Assembly: GCA_028823995.1 (NCBI GenBank)
Contig: JAPPFD010000025.1
Span: 1-64,000 of the forward strand
Direction: 5' to 3'
DNA: 64,000 nt
Source: a bacterium
GTDB taxonomy: Bacteria > Actinomycetota > Acidimicrobiia > Spongiisociales > ZC4RG35
The notes under the pieces were generated by a model that was given only the letters and a program-made list of their open reading frames with translations, was not told the DNA's origin and did not search any database. Numbering within the stretch: the stretch's first letter is position 1; each line of letters opens with the position of its first letter. The translations under genes and the position numbers were made by a program. Shown piece after piece: positions 63,209-64,000 of the stretch.

Positions 63209-63928
63209 CTAGACAAGGGCGATTCGCATGCGCTTGTTGGCGCGGCCTTTGCTCTCGGTCTTCGTCACTCTCACCAGGCCGACCTCCAGGGTGGAGCGGA
63301 CATGGGTCCCTCCATCGGCCTGGCGGTCCAGTCCTACGATGTCGATCACCCTGATCTCTTCGATCCACGCGGGTATGAGGTTGACCTTGGTGCGGATCAG
63401 GTCGGGGTCGGCCAGCGCCTCGGCCCGGGCCATCCACAGCACCTCGGCGGGATATCCCTTGACCAGTTCCTGGTTGAGGCGCCTTTCCACCTCCCGTCCG
63501 AACTCCCGCGAGATTCCCTCCAACTCGAAGTCCATCCGGGCGGTCCCCTCCTTCATGTCGCCGCCGGTCACCTTGGCGCCGTAGTCCCGCCACACCACTC
63601 CCGACAGCGCGTGAAGGGCGGTGTGGGTGCGCATGATGGTGTAGCGCCGGTCCCAGTCGATGGCTGTTTCGATGGGAGTTCCGGGATCGATCATCTGAGG
63701 TTCGCCGACCACATGGATCACCTTGCCGCGTCTCCGGTAGGTGTCGGTGACCGCTATTTCGCCTCCGTCCCAGCGAATCACGCCGGTGTCGCCCGGCTGG
63801 CCTCCACCGCGGACGTAGAAAGGGGTCCGGTCGAGAATCAACCCTTCCGCCTCCACGCCGATCACGGTTCCCTCGGCGCCGGTCAGATAGGAATCGCGCG
63901 CCGCCAGTTCGTCGGTGCCGGTGCTCAT
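63209..63928 (-). CDS. Alanyl-tRNA editing protein (AlaX)
   Basis: 239 residues. The editing domain of alanyl-tRNA synthetase: HTALHALSGV provides the first zinc His pair and QADGGTHVRST the second site, as in stand-alone AlaX proteins. It hydrolyses Ser-tRNA(Ala) or Gly-tRNA(Ala) to prevent mistranslation. PFYVRGGGQPGDTG is the N-terminal signature. First gene of the minus-strand series to 61338. Confidence 0.92.
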   Translation of the reverse strand: MSTGTDELAARDSYLTGAEGTVIGVEAEGLILDRTPFYVRGGGQPGDTGVIRWDGGEIAVTDTYRRRGKVIHVVGEPQMIDPGTPIETAIDWDRRYTIMRTHTALHALSGVVWRDYGAKVTGGDMKEGTARMDFELEGISREFGREVERRLNQELVKGYPAEVLWMARAEALADPDLIRTKVNLIPAWIEEIRVIDIVGLDRQADGGTHVRSTLEVGLVRVTKTESKGRANKRMRIALV

Positions 63929-63961
63929 GCTGCCAAAGGCTAGCCCTGTACCCTTCGGCTC

Positions 63962-64000
63962 ATGGTCAAGGCCCTTCCCACCGGAGCGGAGTTGGTGATC
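63962..64000 (+). CDS. Start of a gene cut by the window edge
   Basis: An ATG at 63962 opens a frame running to the end of the window (13 codons). It diverges from the AlaX gene by 33 bases. Too short to identify. Confidence 0.35.
   Translation, partial: MVKALPTGAELVI

Noticed and set aside
63209-63928. AlaX zinc site with Asp in place of the Cys of alanyl-tRNA synthetase
   Set aside because: QADGGTH is the usual form in stand-alone AlaX proteins, so it is not unusual.

Overview
The window is high-GC bacterial DNA with tightly packed genes, many GTG and TTG starts and many 1-4 bp stop/start overlaps. The gene content points to an uncultured actinobacterium, most likely of the class Acidimicrobiia or a close relative. 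The evidence is three secreted proteins with S-layer-homology repeats carrying a paired-cysteine variant, a bacterial proteasome activator (Bpa/PafE), long-form HisG, fused GcvP, a menaquinone pathway and a mycobacteria-like set of acyl-CoA genes. The class-level placement is inference; no rRNA is present.

Layout. 0.2-2.7 kb: two coupled secreted or anchored proteins. 2.9-4.6 kb: an acyl-CoA synthetase. 4.6-14.4 kb is the accessory stretch: two pairs of small genes that look like toxin-antitoxin modules plus a possible lone relative (4625-5212, VapBC at 6189-6844, 8843-9139), a NYN nuclease, an ABC exporter, a lipoprotein with six PPC-like repeats, a RES toxin with an atypical partner, and a two-gene GHKL-ATPase module behind a consensus -10 box. 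14.6-18.2 kb: a frameshifted pfkA, a secreted SLH protein resembling an inactive protease, and thiamine pyrophosphokinase. 18.3-25.3 kb: a hydroxyacid dehydrogenase and a five-gene operon (racemase, acyl-CoA ligase, 3R-hydroxyacyl-CoA dehydrogenase, hydratase 2, acyl-CoA dehydrogenase) that looks like a split peroxisomal multifunctional enzyme pathway. 25.4-28.5 kb: AI-2E-type permease, rhodanese and SufE. 28.5-33.8 kb: menaquinone genes menF, menD and menC, a lipoprotein cytochrome c and a mannose-1-phosphate guanylyltransferase. 33.9-45.5 kb: transporters, hydrolases and gcvP under a tandem glycine riboswitch. 45.5-52.1 kb: antiporter, YchF, SDR, Bpa, FAD oxidoreductase and a SpoU methyltransferase. 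52.2-58.1 kb: histidine biosynthesis, with hisA divergent from a hisR(yerC)-hisG-D-B-H-F-IE operon and a palindromic operator candidate between them. 58.1-64 kb: a decayed beta-helix-like gene, a metzincin with SLH repeats, tRNA-Arg(CCU), and small housekeeping genes (methyltransferase, AlkD, CvpA, AlaX).

How the genes work together. The metabolic core is aerobic and heterotrophic: fatty-acid or isoprenoid activation and oxidation, menaquinone, glycine cleavage and histidine synthesis. The most coherent candidates for something undescribed are the small-gene pair at 4625-5212 with its possible relative at 8843-9139, the RES toxin with a partner that lacks the usual Xre/MbcA look, and the GHKL-ATPase pair at 13.1-14.0 kb with its own operator-like palindrome. 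None of these can be proved from sequence alone. No phage, insertion sequence, integrase or CRISPR array is visible.
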